64,000 nt of DNA, taken from the NCBI RefSeq assembly GCF_001984195.1, contig NZ_MTQN01000012.1, forward strand, positions 1-64,000, read 5' to 3'. The position numbers and the translations under genes were made by a program. The stretch is from Kribbella sp. ALI-6-A (lineage in GTDB: Bacteria > Actinomycetota > Actinomycetes > Propionibacteriales > Kribbellaceae). The notes below the pieces were generated by a model. It saw nothing but the letters and a program-made list of their open reading frames with translations, was not told the origin of the DNA and did not search any database. This document shows positions 49,454-56,943 of the stretch, in pieces. The first letter of the stretch is position 1, and every line of letters begins with the position of its first letter.

Positions 49454-50884
49454 CTATACCCCTTGGGGGTATTCCTCTGAGACTTGTTCTGCCGCGCTGC
49501 GCACAGAGACCGCGGCCAGTACGGCGCCGACGGCCGCGATGACGGCCGCGCCGATGAACGCCGCGGAGTATCCGCCGGTCAGCGCGGCGAGGTCACCGAG
49601 CTTGCCGGCGCCGTTGGCCGCGGCGACCGCCGTCATCGCGGCCAGGCCGAGCGCGGAGCCGATCTGGTAGCTGGTGTTGACGATGCCCGACGCCAGACCG
49701 CCTTCCTCGGGACGGGCCGAGGACAGCGCGATGCCGAGGCTGGGGATGAAGGCCAGCGACATTCCCGCCGCCGCGATCAGCGACGCGGGCAGGACGTCGG
49801 CCCAGAACGACCCGTCGGAACGGATCAGCGACAACGCGGCCAGGCCGGCGGTGAGCACGGTCATGCCGGCGACCAGGGTCTTCTTCGGACCGCTCGCGGC
49901 GATCGCCCGCGGCGCCACCACGATCATGCCGAGCATGATGAACGTTGTCATTGGCAACAGTGCCGAGCCGCTCGGGAACGCGCCGAGACCGAGCACCTGC
50001 TGCAGGTACAGGTTCAGGAAGAACCACATCGGCACCCAGGCCGCGCCGAGCAGCAGCTGCGCGACGTTGGCCGCCGCGAGGTTCGGCGCGGTGAAGATGC
50101 CCAGCCGCATCAACGGCTCCCGCCGCTTCGCCTGGACGGCGACGAAAACGACCAGCAACGCGACCGCGATCGCGCCGACCAGCAGCGTCGAGCCGTCGGT
50201 CCAGCCGACCTCGGGCGCGCGGACGATCGCGTACACCCCGGCGCCCAGCCCTAGCGTCACGGTCAACGCCCCGGCGAAGTCGATCGAGCCACGCCGTACC
50301 GGAGAGTGGGGCATCAGGGCCGGCGTCGCGATCAGCGCGACCAGCGCGATCGGGACGTTGAGGAAGAACACCCACGGCCACGACAGGTACTCGGTGATCA
50401 CGCCACCCAGGAACACTCCCGCCGTACCGCCGGCCGGAGCGGCCGCGCCGTACAGGGCGATCGCCTTCGTCAACTCCCGGGGATTACCGCCGAACAGCAT
50501 CATCAGCAGGGTCAGCGCCGCCGGCGCGATCAGCGCCGCACCGACACCCTGGACCGCCCGTCCGATGAGCTCGGTCGCGACGCCGTTGGCGAGGCCCGCC
50601 ACCAGCGACCCGGCCAGCAGCACGGCCCAGCCGGCCGCGAAGATCCGCCGGGCACCCAGCAGGTCCGACAGCCGGCCACCGAGCAGCAGCAAGCCGCCGA
50701 ACGCGACCACATAGGCGTTGAACACCCACGACAGGTCGCCGGGGCCGAAGCCGAGCTCGGCCTGCATCTTCGGCAGCGCGACGCCGATGATCGAGGTGTC
50801 CATGATGACCATGAACTGCGCCGCGGCGATCAGGCCGAGCGCCCACCAGCGCCGCGCCGGCGCCGGTGCTTCCATTGCAGACAT
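49454..50884 (-). CDS. MFS transporter, DHA2 type
   Basis: 476 residues from ATG 50884, chosen for AGGAGT just upstream. 14 predicted helices; AQFMVIMDTSIIGVALPKMQ and LGGRLSDLLGARRIF (motif A) are typical for this group. It resembles QacA-like proteins. Its place between csoR-type boxes and the copper ATPase, and divergence from csoR, suggest a role in metal or metal-complex efflux, though the family mostly exports drugs. Its last codons (EEYPQGV) double as the CsoR box of the ATPase gene. Confidence 0.85.
   Translation of the reverse strand: MSAMEAPAPARRWWALGLIAAAQFMVIMDTSIIGVALPKMQAELGFGPGDLSWVFNAYVVAFGGLLLLGGRLSDLLGARRIFAAGWAVLLAGSLVAGLANGVATELIGRAVQGVGAALIAPAALTLLMMLFGGNPRELTKAIALYGAAAPAGGTAGVFLGGVITEYLSWPWVFFLNVPIALVALIATPALMPHSPVRRGSIDFAGALTVTLGLGAGVYAIVRAPEVGWTDGSTLLVGAIAVALLVVFVAVQAKRREPLMRLGIFTAPNLAAANVAQLLLGAAWVPMWFFLNLYLQQVLGLGAFPSGSALLPMTTFIMLGMIVVAPRAIAASGPKKTLVAGMTVLTAGLAALSLIRSDGSFWADVLPASLIAAAGMSLAFIPSLGIALSSARPEEGGLASGIVNTSYQIGSALGLAAMTAVAAANGAGKLGDLAALTGGYSAAFIGAAVIAAVGAVLAAVSVRSAAEQVSEEYPQGV
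49456..49472 (-). promoter_or_regulatory. CsoR box upstream of the copper ATPase
   Basis: ATACCCC-TTG-GGGGTAT, a perfect 7-bp inverted repeat, matches the TA-CCC/GGG-TA type of CsoR operators. It overlaps the final codons and stop of the MFS gene and precedes the ATPase start by 69 bp, so the ATPase has its own copper-responsive promoter. Confidence 0.7.
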
Positions 50885-50896
50885 TTGACTACTCCT

Positions 50897-50911
50897 TACC
50901 GGTATGGGGTA
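50897..50911 (-). promoter_or_regulatory. Weak CsoR-like site upstream of the MFS gene
   Basis: TACC (50897-50900) and GGGGTA (50906-50911) give a degenerate repeat of the box seen at 49456 and 50963, just upstream of the MFS ribosome binding site. Confidence 0.35.
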
Positions 50912-50962
50912 TTGATCGAGCCCGCGAGGTGTTCCGGAGCTTGATCGACGGGAACAGTTCGA

Positions 50963-50977
50963 TACCCTAGGGGGGTA
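50963..50977. promoter_or_regulatory. CsoR box between MFS and csoR
   Basis: TACCC-TAGGG-GGGTA, followed by CCCTAT. It lies 78 bp from the MFS start and 80 bp from the csoR start and can control both divergent genes. Confidence 0.65.
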
Positions 50978-51057
50978 CCCTATGAAAAGGCAAGACCTCA
51001 CCGCCGGCGGACGGGCCGGTAGGGTGCTCGTCGAGGGTCAGGGAAGGAAGTGGTGGC

Positions 51058-51354
51058 GTGACCGAGCAGGCACAGCACGGCTACATCGGCGACAAAGAGG
51101 CCTATCTGCGGCGGCTGAAGCGGATCGAGGGGCAGGCCCGCGGCCTGCAGGGCATGGTCGAGAACGAGAAGTACTGCATCGACATCCTCACCCAGATCTC
51201 CGCGATGACGAAGGCACTGGAGTCCGTCGCACTGGGCCTCCTGGACGACCACCTGGCGCACTGCGTCGTGGACGCCGCGGCCGCCGGTGGTCCGGAGGCC
51301 GACCGGAAACTCAAGGAAGCCTCCGAGGCGATCGCCCGCCTGGTTCGCTCCTGA
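51058..51354 (+). CDS. csoR: Copper-sensing repressor CsoR
   Basis: 98 residues from GTG 51058. The Cu(I) ligands C40-x24-H65-x3-C69 are intact (KYCIDILTQ; LLDDHLAHCVV), matching Mycobacterium tuberculosis CsoR residues C36, H61 and C65. RLKRIEGQARGLQ is the family helix that binds DNA. Copper binding releases it from the operators. Upstream AGGGAAGGAAG acts as ribosome binding site. Regulon visible here: itself, the MFS gene and the CopB ATPase. Confidence 0.92.
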   Translation: MTEQAQHGYIGDKEAYLRRLKRIEGQARGLQGMVENEKYCIDILTQISAMTKALESVALGLLDDHLAHCVVDAAAAGGPEADRKLKEASEAIARLVRS

Positions 51355-51371
51355 TCCGGCCGGCCGATCAG
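51351..51371. terminator. Short hairpin between csoR and the phosphatase gene
   Basis: CTGATC (51351-51356) and GATCAG (51366-51371) enclose the self-complementary GGCCGGCC. It overlaps both stop codons of these convergent genes. Confidence 0.4.
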
Positions 51372-51790
51372 AAGTTGCGCACGTAGCGCTTCTGCCAGGG
51401 AGTTTCCACCGCGTGCCGGTGGTAGTTCGCGCGGACGAACGCGATCGCCTCACCGGCCGGTACGCCGTCCAGGATCGCCAGGCAGGCAAGGGCTGTTCCG
51501 GTCCGGCCCTTGCCGCCTCCGCAGGCGAACTCGACGCGGTCGCGGTCCAGCCGGTCGAGCGTCTCGGTCAGGATTCCCCGCGCCTCGGCACGGTCGGCGG
51601 GCAGCCGGAAGTCGGGCCAGCGGATCCAGCGGGAGTCCCACGCGACGGCCGGCGGAGGTTTGCCCAGCAGGTAGACGCCGAAGGTCGGTTCGGGTCCGGA
51701 CGGCAGCCCGTCGCGCAGGCCGCGGCCGCGGACCAGCCGGCCCGACGGCAGTCGCAGTACCCCCGGGGCGGTCGGATCCCACTGCTCCAC
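51368..51790 (-). CDS. Protein-tyrosine-phosphatase-like protein
   Basis: 140 residues from GTG 51790 (CGGAGG upstream); earlier in-frame codons are not preceded by a site. The signature loop is FACGGGKGRTGTALACLAIL: Cys and Arg of C-x5-R are kept, but the usual His before the Cys is Ala. Such compact dual-specificity-like phosphatases are common in actinobacteria; DRDRVEF leads into the loop. Substrate unknown, cytoplasmic. It diverges from the DUF574 methyltransferase. Confidence 0.78.
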   Translation of the reverse strand: MEQWDPTAPGVLRLPSGRLVRGRGLRDGLPSGPEPTFGVYLLGKPPPAVAWDSRWIRWPDFRLPADRAEARGILTETLDRLDRDRVEFACGGGKGRTGTALACLAILDGVPAGEAIAFVRANYHRHAVETPWQKRYVRNF

Positions 51791-51919
51791 AGTTCCTCCG
51801 TTCGGTCGACCGGCGCGGCTCGGTGTCGCCTGTCTCAATTCGACCACGACGCGCTCGTCACACACCGCCGCGCGACCGCTACGATGCGGTCTACGCACGG
51901 GACAGTTCGAGGAGTTGCG

Positions 51920-52762
51920 ATGAGTGATCAGACGGACGAGGCCGGCACGTCGAGCGTGGACCGGCTCGACCTGAGTGTGCCGCACAGTGCCCGGGTCTAC
52001 GACTACTTCCTGGGCGGCAAGACGAACTTCGCGGTCGACCGCGAGGCCGGCGACCACCTGCTCGAAGCGTTCCCCGGCTTCCGGACCGCGGCCCAGTCGA
52101 ACCGGATGTGGATGCACCGCGCCGCCCGGTACGTCGCCGAGCGCGGCGTCACCCAGTTCCTCGACGTCGGCACCGGCATCCCGACCAGCCCGAACCTGCA
52201 CGAGGTCGTGCAGGCCATCGTGCCGCAGGCCCGCGTCGTGTACGCCGACAACGACCCGATCGTGCTGGCCCACTCCCGCGCCCTGCTGGTCAGCTCCCCA
52301 CAGGGTGAGACGGCCTACCTCGAGGCCGACGTCACCGACCCGCAGGCGATCCTCGACTCGACCGAGGTCCGCCAGGTGCTCGACCTGAGCAAGCCGGTCG
52401 CGTTGTGCCTGGTCGGCGTCTTCCACTACATCACCGACGACCAGAAGCCGTACGAGCTCGTCCAGCAACTGCTCGAGCCGCTGGCGTCGGGTTCGTACCT
52501 GATCTTCTCCCACTGCACGCCGGACTTCGCGCCCGCGATGTGGGAGCAGGCGATCCAGGTCTACAAGGCCGACGGCGGCGACGCGCAGGTCCGCAGCCGT
52601 GAGGAGATCGAGCGGTTCTTCGCCGGTCTCGAGCTGGTCGAGCCCGGCGTCGAGGTGCCCTACCGCTGGCACCCCGACGAGGAGACCGAGCAGCTGGCCG
52701 AGCGCCGGGTCTTCACCGACGTCAGCTGCAGCCTGTGGGTCGGCGTCGCCAAGAAGCCCTGA
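51920..52762 (+). CDS. SAM-dependent methyltransferase, DUF574 family
   Basis: 280 residues from ATG 51920 (GAGGAG upstream). It has VYDYFLGGKTNFAVDREAGD, the SAM loop FLDVGTGIPTSPNLHE and VVYADNDPIVLAHSRA. Same family as 12215-13036, and the closer of the two to the consensus. Targets of this family are mostly unknown. It appears monocistronic and ends at the large hairpin at 52786. Confidence 0.85.
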   Translation: MSDQTDEAGTSSVDRLDLSVPHSARVYDYFLGGKTNFAVDREAGDHLLEAFPGFRTAAQSNRMWMHRAARYVAERGVTQFLDVGTGIPTSPNLHEVVQAIVPQARVVYADNDPIVLAHSRALLVSSPQGETAYLEADVTDPQAILDSTEVRQVLDLSKPVALCLVGVFHYITDDQKPYELVQQLLEPLASGSYLIFSHCTPDFAPAMWEQAIQVYKADGGDAQVRSREEIERFFAGLELVEPGVEVPYRWHPDEETEQLAERRVFTDVSCSLWVGVAKKP

Positions 52763-52785
52763 TCGCGGCCTCCAGCGGCGATCGA

Positions 52786-52821
52786 CCGCGGTGCCCGGTG
52801 CCGCAGCACCAGGCACCGCGG
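52786..52821. terminator. Strong bidirectional terminator
   Basis: CCGCGGTGCC-c-GGTGC pairs with GCACC-a-GGCACCGCGG across a CGCA loop: 15 paired bases with one internal mismatch. It sits between the stop codons of the methyltransferase and the convergent anti-sigma gene. Confidence 0.85.
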
Positions 52822-52829
52822 CGCCGTGA

Positions 52830-53543
52830 TCAGACCGGAGTGCTGACGAACTTCTGACCGCTGGTGTTCTCGATCATCACCGCGGTGACGTCGTCCGGAT
52901 CGATCAGCGCGGTGCCGTCAAGTGTGGTGCCCTGCTGGGCTCCCTTCTCCGACACCAGCCAGCTGCCGGCCGTCTCCCGCCTGCCGTCCTTGCCGACCAC
53001 GATCAGGCGGCACGGTTCTCCGGCTGGCAGACCGGTGACGGCCACGTTGACCCGCACGAAGCCGGACGCCGGTTCGACCCGAACCGTGAGCCGGGCCCCG
53101 GTGCTGGGATCGACGCTGCTGGCGAACCGGGTCCCCGGTACGGCGGAACTCGACGCGCTCGGCGTCGGCTCCGGTACGGCGAGCGGCTGGTCCGGCCCGG
53201 CGTTCCGCCCGATCAGTACGCCGCCCGCCGCGGCCAGCACCGCGGCAACCGCCGCGATCGACACCGTGGTCGCGACAGCTCCCCGGCCGGTGCGGGTCCG
53301 GGCGGACTCCTGACGCACCTGACGCAGGGTCCGCTGCAGCAGCAGGTCCGCGTCGGCCGGCGGCCCGTCGAGCAACGCCTCGGGGGGAACCTCCTGCAGG
53401 TAACTCTGCAGCTCACGCAAGGAGTTCACCTCTTCCCGGCAGGTCGCGCAGCCGGCCAGGTGCGACTCGACCTCTCGCGACTGCTCCGTGTCCAGTTCAC
53501 CGTCGACGTAGCCGTCGACGTCCACGTGGTTGTCGGTCGTCAT
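52830..53543 (-). CDS. Anti-sigma factor with zinc finger (RskA-like)
   Basis: 237 residues. The N-terminal zinc-binding anti-sigma motif is VESHLAGCATCREEV (H-x3-C-x2-C). A membrane helix lies near residue 100 (VSIAAVAAVLAAAGGVLIGR), and the outer part resembles RskA (VRVNVAVTGLPAGEPCRLIV, ending in a DPDDVTAVMIENTSG segment). It holds its sigma factor inactive until an outside signal triggers proteolysis. Start and sigma stop overlap by one base (TGATG). Confidence 0.87.
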   Translation of the reverse strand: MTTDNHVDVDGYVDGELDTEQSREVESHLAGCATCREEVNSLRELQSYLQEVPPEALLDGPPADADLLLQRTLRQVRQESARTRTGRGAVATTVSIAAVAAVLAAAGGVLIGRNAGPDQPLAVPEPTPSASSSAVPGTRFASSVDPSTGARLTVRVEPASGFVRVNVAVTGLPAGEPCRLIVVGKDGRRETAGSWLVSEKGAQQGTTLDGTALIDPDDVTAVMIENTSGQKFVSTPV

Positions 53544-54091
53544 CAGGCGACTCCTTCCATCCCGAGGTGCCGCGCCGGGAAGTGCTCGCGCAGTGCGCGC
53601 AACGCGTAGTGGGACCGTGATTTCACCGTTCCGGGCGGGATGCCGAGCACGTCGGCCGCCTCCGCGACGCTGCGGCCCTGCAGGTAGACCTGTTCCAGCA
53701 CCACCCGGTGCTCGGGCGACAGCCGGTCCAGCGCTTGCAGCACCACCATCGTGTCGACGACGTGGTCGGCGTGGTCGTGCTCGACCGGCACGGTGGTCGG
53801 CGACTCCGCCACCTCCGCCGGCCGCGCGTTCCGCGCCCGGACCCGGTCGGTGACGATGTTGCGGACGACGGTGAGCAGCCAGCCACGGACCGAGCCCTTG
53901 CCGTTGCCCAGGTCGTCGAGGTGCCGCCAGGCCCGGACCAGTGCTTCCTGTACGACGTCCTCGGCGGCGGCCCGGTCACCGGTCAGCCGGGTGGCGTAGG
54001 CGAGCATCGCTTTGCCGTGCTCGGTGAACAACGTCCGGACCAGTTCCTCGTCCGCTGTCTCGCGGCGGCGTCGGGTCGCGAACCCGGCCAT
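53543..54091 (-). CDS. ECF sigma factor, SigK-like
   Basis: 182 residues. Region 2: LFTEHGKAMLAYATRLTGDR and AAEDVVQEALVRAWRHL; region 4: LSPEHRVVLEQVYLQGRSVA and IPPGTVKSRSHYALRAL. With an RskA-like anti-sigma gene directly after it, it belongs to the SigK/SigL side of actinobacterial ECF factors. Its neighbours (lipoprotein with COG4315 repeats, DUF1996 protein) may be targets. The start is preceded by an inverted repeat at 54111-54127. Confidence 0.87.
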   Translation of the reverse strand: MAGFATRRRRETADEELVRTLFTEHGKAMLAYATRLTGDRAAAEDVVQEALVRAWRHLDDLGNGKGSVRGWLLTVVRNIVTDRVRARNARPAEVAESPTTVPVEHDHADHVVDTMVVLQALDRLSPEHRVVLEQVYLQGRSVAEAADVLGIPPGTVKSRSHYALRALREHFPARHLGMEGVA

Positions 54092-54110
54092 TCAGTTCCA
54101 CCTCTCGTCG

Positions 54111-54127
54111 GTTCCGCAACGCGGAAC
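54111..54127. repeat. Inverted repeat before the sigma gene
   Basis: GTTCCGC-AAC-GCGGAAC, a perfect 7-bp repeat, lies 20 bp before the sigma start codon. It could be an operator or a leader hairpin that limits translation. Confidence 0.45.
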
Positions 54128-54161
54128 GTGATCTTCTCACTCACCAGCACCCCGGTCGTGC

Positions 54162-54201
54162 CGAGGGGGCCGCGTGCGGGTCGTCGGCCGCGGCCCCCTC
54201 G
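54162..54201 (-). terminator. Terminator after the 17-residue ORF
   Basis: A perfect 13-bp stem (54162-54174 with 54189-54201) with a 14-nt loop lies 57 bp downstream of the tiny minus-strand ORF at 54258-54311 and 70 bp before the sigma gene. The 439-bp gap 54092-54530 holds this, two other palindromes and the tiny ORF; I see nothing else in it. Confidence 0.7.
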
Positions 54202-54257
54202 TGAACACCGTGGCGACGACGTGCCGGCCCCTGTTCGGCACGTTGTCCGGTGCTGGT

Positions 54258-54311
54258 TCAGCCGCGGCTGCCGCCGGTCTCGCTGCCGGTCTGCTGGTGG
54301 TAGGTCGCCAT
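54258..54311 (-). CDS. Possible 17-residue peptide gene
   Basis: ATG 54311 opens MATYHQQTGSETGGSRG and stops at 54258. AAGGAG lies 6 nt before the ATG, the best Shine-Dalgarno match in the region. A strong terminator follows. The peptide is polar, with Ser, Thr, Gly and Gln, and no signal. It may be a regulatory leader or a small peptide; no family known. Chance cannot be excluded. Confidence 0.4.
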   Translation of the reverse strand: MATYHQQTGSETGGSRG

Positions 54312-54433
54312 GTCGACTCCTTGTCGGTGGGTTCGGTCCGGTTCTGGCTCGCTCCGGCGCACCGGCCGGTCCGCGAGCTCGCCACCCAGACACGGCGCCC
54401 GGCGGGTTTTGGTTCACGGTTCGGCGAGACGCT

Positions 54434-54446
54434 CGTCACAGTGACG
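54434..54446. promoter_or_regulatory. Small palindrome upstream of the lipoprotein gene
   Basis: CGTCAC-A-GTGACG, perfect, about 85 bp before the lipoprotein ATG and in the divergent region facing the sigma operon. Candidate operator; no known consensus recognised. Confidence 0.4.
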
Positions 54447-54530
54447 ATCTGAACCCGTCGGCGGTGCGCCGCGTGTCTGCTGCCGAACGGACCCGGACGA
54501 CGGGACCGCCCAAGCTCGAGGGAAGCAACC

Positions 54531-55214
54531 ATGAACAAGCGCAGCACGCTGGCGACGATCGCCCTGGCCTCCGCGGGTCTCACCACATTGGTGGCCTGCG
54601 GCAACAATTCTCAGCCGGACGCGGCGCCGGCGATCGCGCCGACGACCGTGGTCCAAACCGTCACGGTGCCGGCTCCGCAGCCCGGGCAGCCGTCGACGAC
54701 CGACCCGGCACCGGTTCAGCAGCAGCCGCAGGGGATCCAGCAGGCGCCGGTGCTGCAGCGCACCCAGGGCGCCGTCCAGATCTTCAAGGGTCCGGCCCCG
54801 GCGCCGATCGAGCCGCCGGCCGACGTCACGAAGAGCAGCCCGGCGGTGCAGCTCAACAGTGGGCAGTCGCCGGTGGTCACCGACAGCCGCGGGATGACCC
54901 TGTACCGGTTCGACGAGGACACCGCCAACCCGTCCACCGCGACCTGCGTCGGCGCGTGCGCCGAGAAGTGGCCGCCGCTGCTGGTGAAGTCGCCCGGCAA
55001 GATCTACACCGTCGGCGTCGACCCCTCGCTGGTCGGGTACGTCGAGCGGCCGGACGGCACTTGTCAGGTCACGGTCGGCGGGTGGCCGGCGTACTACTTC
55101 TTCAAAGACAAGTTGCCCGGTGATGTTCTCGGGCAGGGCGTCGGCAACACCTGGTTCGCGCTGAACTCCCAGGGCGGCAAGGCCGCGGTGGCCAACACCG
55201 GTTCCGGGTCCTGA
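54531..55214 (+). CDS. Lipoprotein with COG4315-type repeat domain (SCO0930-like)
   Basis: 227 residues. Signal peptide with lipobox LVAC (Cys23), then a Pro/Gln-rich linker of about 80 residues, then a domain of the secreted COG4315 repeat type: DSRGMTLYRFDEDT, CVGACAEKWPPLLV, and a second copy with GWPAYYFFKDKLPGDVLGQG. These repeats are found in many actinobacterial lipoproteins; some relatives have been linked to electron transfer or haem-like redox roles, which is not shown here. Divergent from the SigK-like operon. Confidence 0.8.
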   Translation: MNKRSTLATIALASAGLTTLVACGNNSQPDAAPAIAPTTVVQTVTVPAPQPGQPSTTDPAPVQQQPQGIQQAPVLQRTQGAVQIFKGPAPAPIEPPADVTKSSPAVQLNSGQSPVVTDSRGMTLYRFDEDTANPSTATCVGACAEKWPPLLVKSPGKIYTVGVDPSLVGYVERPDGTCQVTVGGWPAYYFFKDKLPGDVLGQGVGNTWFALNSQGGKAAVANTGSGS

Positions 55215-55221
55215 CCGCGAC

Positions 55222-56175
55222 TCAGGCGGTGCAGCTGCGGCCGTCGTTGATGCAGGCAACGACTCGGTCCATGAGCGCCGGTCGCATCACGTTGATGAAG
55301 TGACCGTGGTCGGCCAGGGCGCTGCCGCCGTCCTCGGGAAAGGTGTCGATGGTGAAGTCCGCGTCCGGCGGGACGGTGTAGGCCACCTCGACGTGCAGCT
55401 GCGGCACCGGGAACGTGGCCGGCGGGCATCCGCCCGACCCGGCCGGGAAGACGAGGTGGGAGCTGTGGTCCGGACTGTCGAGCGACTTGCCGTTCCAGCA
55501 GCTGGGGAAGTCGAACACCCGGATCACCTGCTGCCCCTCGGGACAGCGCGGGTAGTCCTTGGCCACCCGGTCCCTGGCGCCGGAGCAGGTCCACTGCAGA
55601 CGGTCGGTACGCCGGCCGGCCTGGGAGTAGCCGTGCGCGTTGCCGGTCGCGGTCCGCAGGAATTCAGGCATCGCCACCACGTCGCTGACCGGGTTGCCGC
55701 GGAACTCGATCAGCACCGAGTCCGGTCGCAGGATCCGACCTTGGTTGCCATGGGCATCGTGTTCGCCCGTGCCGTGCGCCGTACCGCCGTCGGGCACCCG
55801 GAGCACCGGCCAGTAGTACGTCGACCGGTCACCGCCGCGACAGGTGGTCGCCGCCGCCGCGAGGCTCCGGTCGGTCGAGAACGCGTTCGTCGACACGTTG
55901 CCGACGTAGTCGTGGTTGTGGTGCGCGGCGCCGACCACTCGTGGGTTCACCACCAGGTTGTCGGAGTTGTGGATCCCCCGCTCGTTGCGGCCGCAGTCGA
56001 CCCGCCAGGTCCCGGTCGAGGCGTCCGGGCCGGCCGGCTGCGACGCCGGTACCAGGCCCGCGTCCTCAATCGCGACGTACCGGATCGCTCCGTCACCGGT
56101 GCTGCCCGTCAACGCTCCGCAGCCCGTGGCCGCCGCCGCGAGTGCCACGAACCCCAGCCAGGAGAACCGGCGCAT
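55222..56175 (-). CDS. DUF1996 lipoprotein
   Basis: 317 residues from ATG 56175 (GGAGGGC upstream). The N-terminus ends in the lipobox-like AATGC (Cys19). The DUF1996 features are HHNHDYVGN near residue 85, FRGNPVSDVVAMPEFLRTAT, FDFPSCWNGKSLDSPDHSSH and HVEVAYTVPP, with several His/Asp positions that could bind metal or a sugar. Function is unknown; related fungal and actinobacterial proteins are secreted. Its gene is convergent with the COG4315 lipoprotein with a 7-bp gap. Confidence 0.83.
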   Translation of the reverse strand: MRRFSWLGFVALAAAATGCGALTGSTGDGAIRYVAIEDAGLVPASQPAGPDASTGTWRVDCGRNERGIHNSDNLVVNPRVVGAAHHNHDYVGNVSTNAFSTDRSLAAAATTCRGGDRSTYYWPVLRVPDGGTAHGTGEHDAHGNQGRILRPDSVLIEFRGNPVSDVVAMPEFLRTATGNAHGYSQAGRRTDRLQWTCSGARDRVAKDYPRCPEGQQVIRVFDFPSCWNGKSLDSPDHSSHLVFPAGSGGCPPATFPVPQLHVEVAYTVPPDADFTIDTFPEDGGSALADHGHFINVMRPALMDRVVACINDGRSCTA

Positions 56176-56265
56176 GCCCTCCGCCAATCGTTGAATCTTC
56201 ACCCAGAACCGCGGCTCGAAGGTAGCACGCCACCTCGTCGCCCCACTGATCGAGAAGGAGTCACG

Positions 56266-56292
56266 ATGTCGATCATCGAAGCCACGATCTGA
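56266..56292 (+). CDS. Possible 8-residue ORF with its own ribosome binding site and terminator
   Basis: AGAAGGAG (56253-56260) stands 5 nt before ATG 56266, which opens MSIIEATI and stops. A strong hairpin follows at 56300. The first residues recall the N-terminus of enolase (MSIIEAI), so this may be a decayed copy of an enolase leader. It could also be a mini-gene that holds ribosomes, or chance. Confidence 0.25.
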   Translation: MSIIEATI

Positions 56293-56299
56293 CCGCACG

Positions 56300-56340
56300 C
56301 AGGCCCGGACCGCCGTCTCCGCGACAGGGGTCCGGGCCTG
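56300..56340. terminator. Terminator between the short ORF and the CBS gene
   Basis: An 11-bp perfect stem (56300-56310 with 56330-56340) with a 19-nt loop. It can end the short plus-strand unit and the minus-strand CBS gene whose stop is at 56364. Confidence 0.7.
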
Positions 56341-56363
56341 GCGTTCGCGGGTGGCCCGCCGGG

Positions 56364-56780
56364 CTAGGGCTGGGAGATGTCCTGCACCGTGTCGCCGGTG
56401 GCATGCTCGGGCATCGACCGGGCGATGTCGGCCTGGGCGAGCATGCCGACCAGGTCGTGCCCGTCGATCACCGGCAGCCGGCGGACCTGGTGCTCGGTCA
56501 TCGTCTTCAGGGCCTCCTCGATGCTGTCGTCCGCGCCGATCGTCACCGGCTTGCCCTGACCGAACTGGCCGGCCGTCGCGGTGGCCGGGTCGCCACCCTC
56601 GGCGATGCACCGGACCACGATGTCGCGGTCGGTGACCATGCCCTTGAGCCGGTTGTCCTCACCACAGATCGGCAGGGCGCCGACGTCCAGGTCCCGCATC
56701 TTGCGGGCCGCGTCCACCAGGGTCTCGTTCTCGCCGACGCACTCCGCGCCGGGTGTCATCAGGTCGCGTGCCTTGGTCAT
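56364..56780 (-). CDS. CBS-domain pair protein
   Basis: 138 residues from ATG 56780 (GGGAG upstream). Two CBS motifs: ARDLMTPGAECVGENETLVD with GALPICGEDNRLKGMVTDRD, and VTIGADDSIEEALKTMTEHQ with RRLPVIDGHDLVGMLAQADI. Stand-alone CBS pairs bind adenine nucleotides and often act as energy or stress sensors; in mycobacteria a similar protein is dormancy-linked. No partner gene is adjacent. Confidence 0.87.
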   Translation of the reverse strand: MTKARDLMTPGAECVGENETLVDAARKMRDLDVGALPICGEDNRLKGMVTDRDIVVRCIAEGGDPATATAGQFGQGKPVTIGADDSIEEALKTMTEHQVRRLPVIDGHDLVGMLAQADIARSMPEHATGDTVQDISQP

Positions 56781-56943
56781 CGTCACCACTCCCACCATGG
56801 ATCGATCGGTTGGTCGGCCCCCGGGTTCCCCGTCAGGCGGCTTGGAAACGCCCCGGCCACCCTCGACCCACAGCGATCGGCACCACCCGGAATGCATCAG
56901 ACCTGTAGGGGTACTGGTCTGCTGCGGAGGGGAGGGCAGCGGG

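Noticed and set aside
12215..52762. The two DUF574 methyltransferases as a recent duplication
   Set aside because: They share family motifs but differ widely elsewhere, including the SAM loop, and their neighbourhoods are unrelated; they look like independent members of a large family.
54174..54452. 92-residue plus-strand open frame between the sigma and lipoprotein genes
   Set aside because: It starts in the loop of a perfect hairpin, has no ribosome binding site, and its Ala/Gly run is explained by GC-rich sequence on the strand opposite the tiny ORF.
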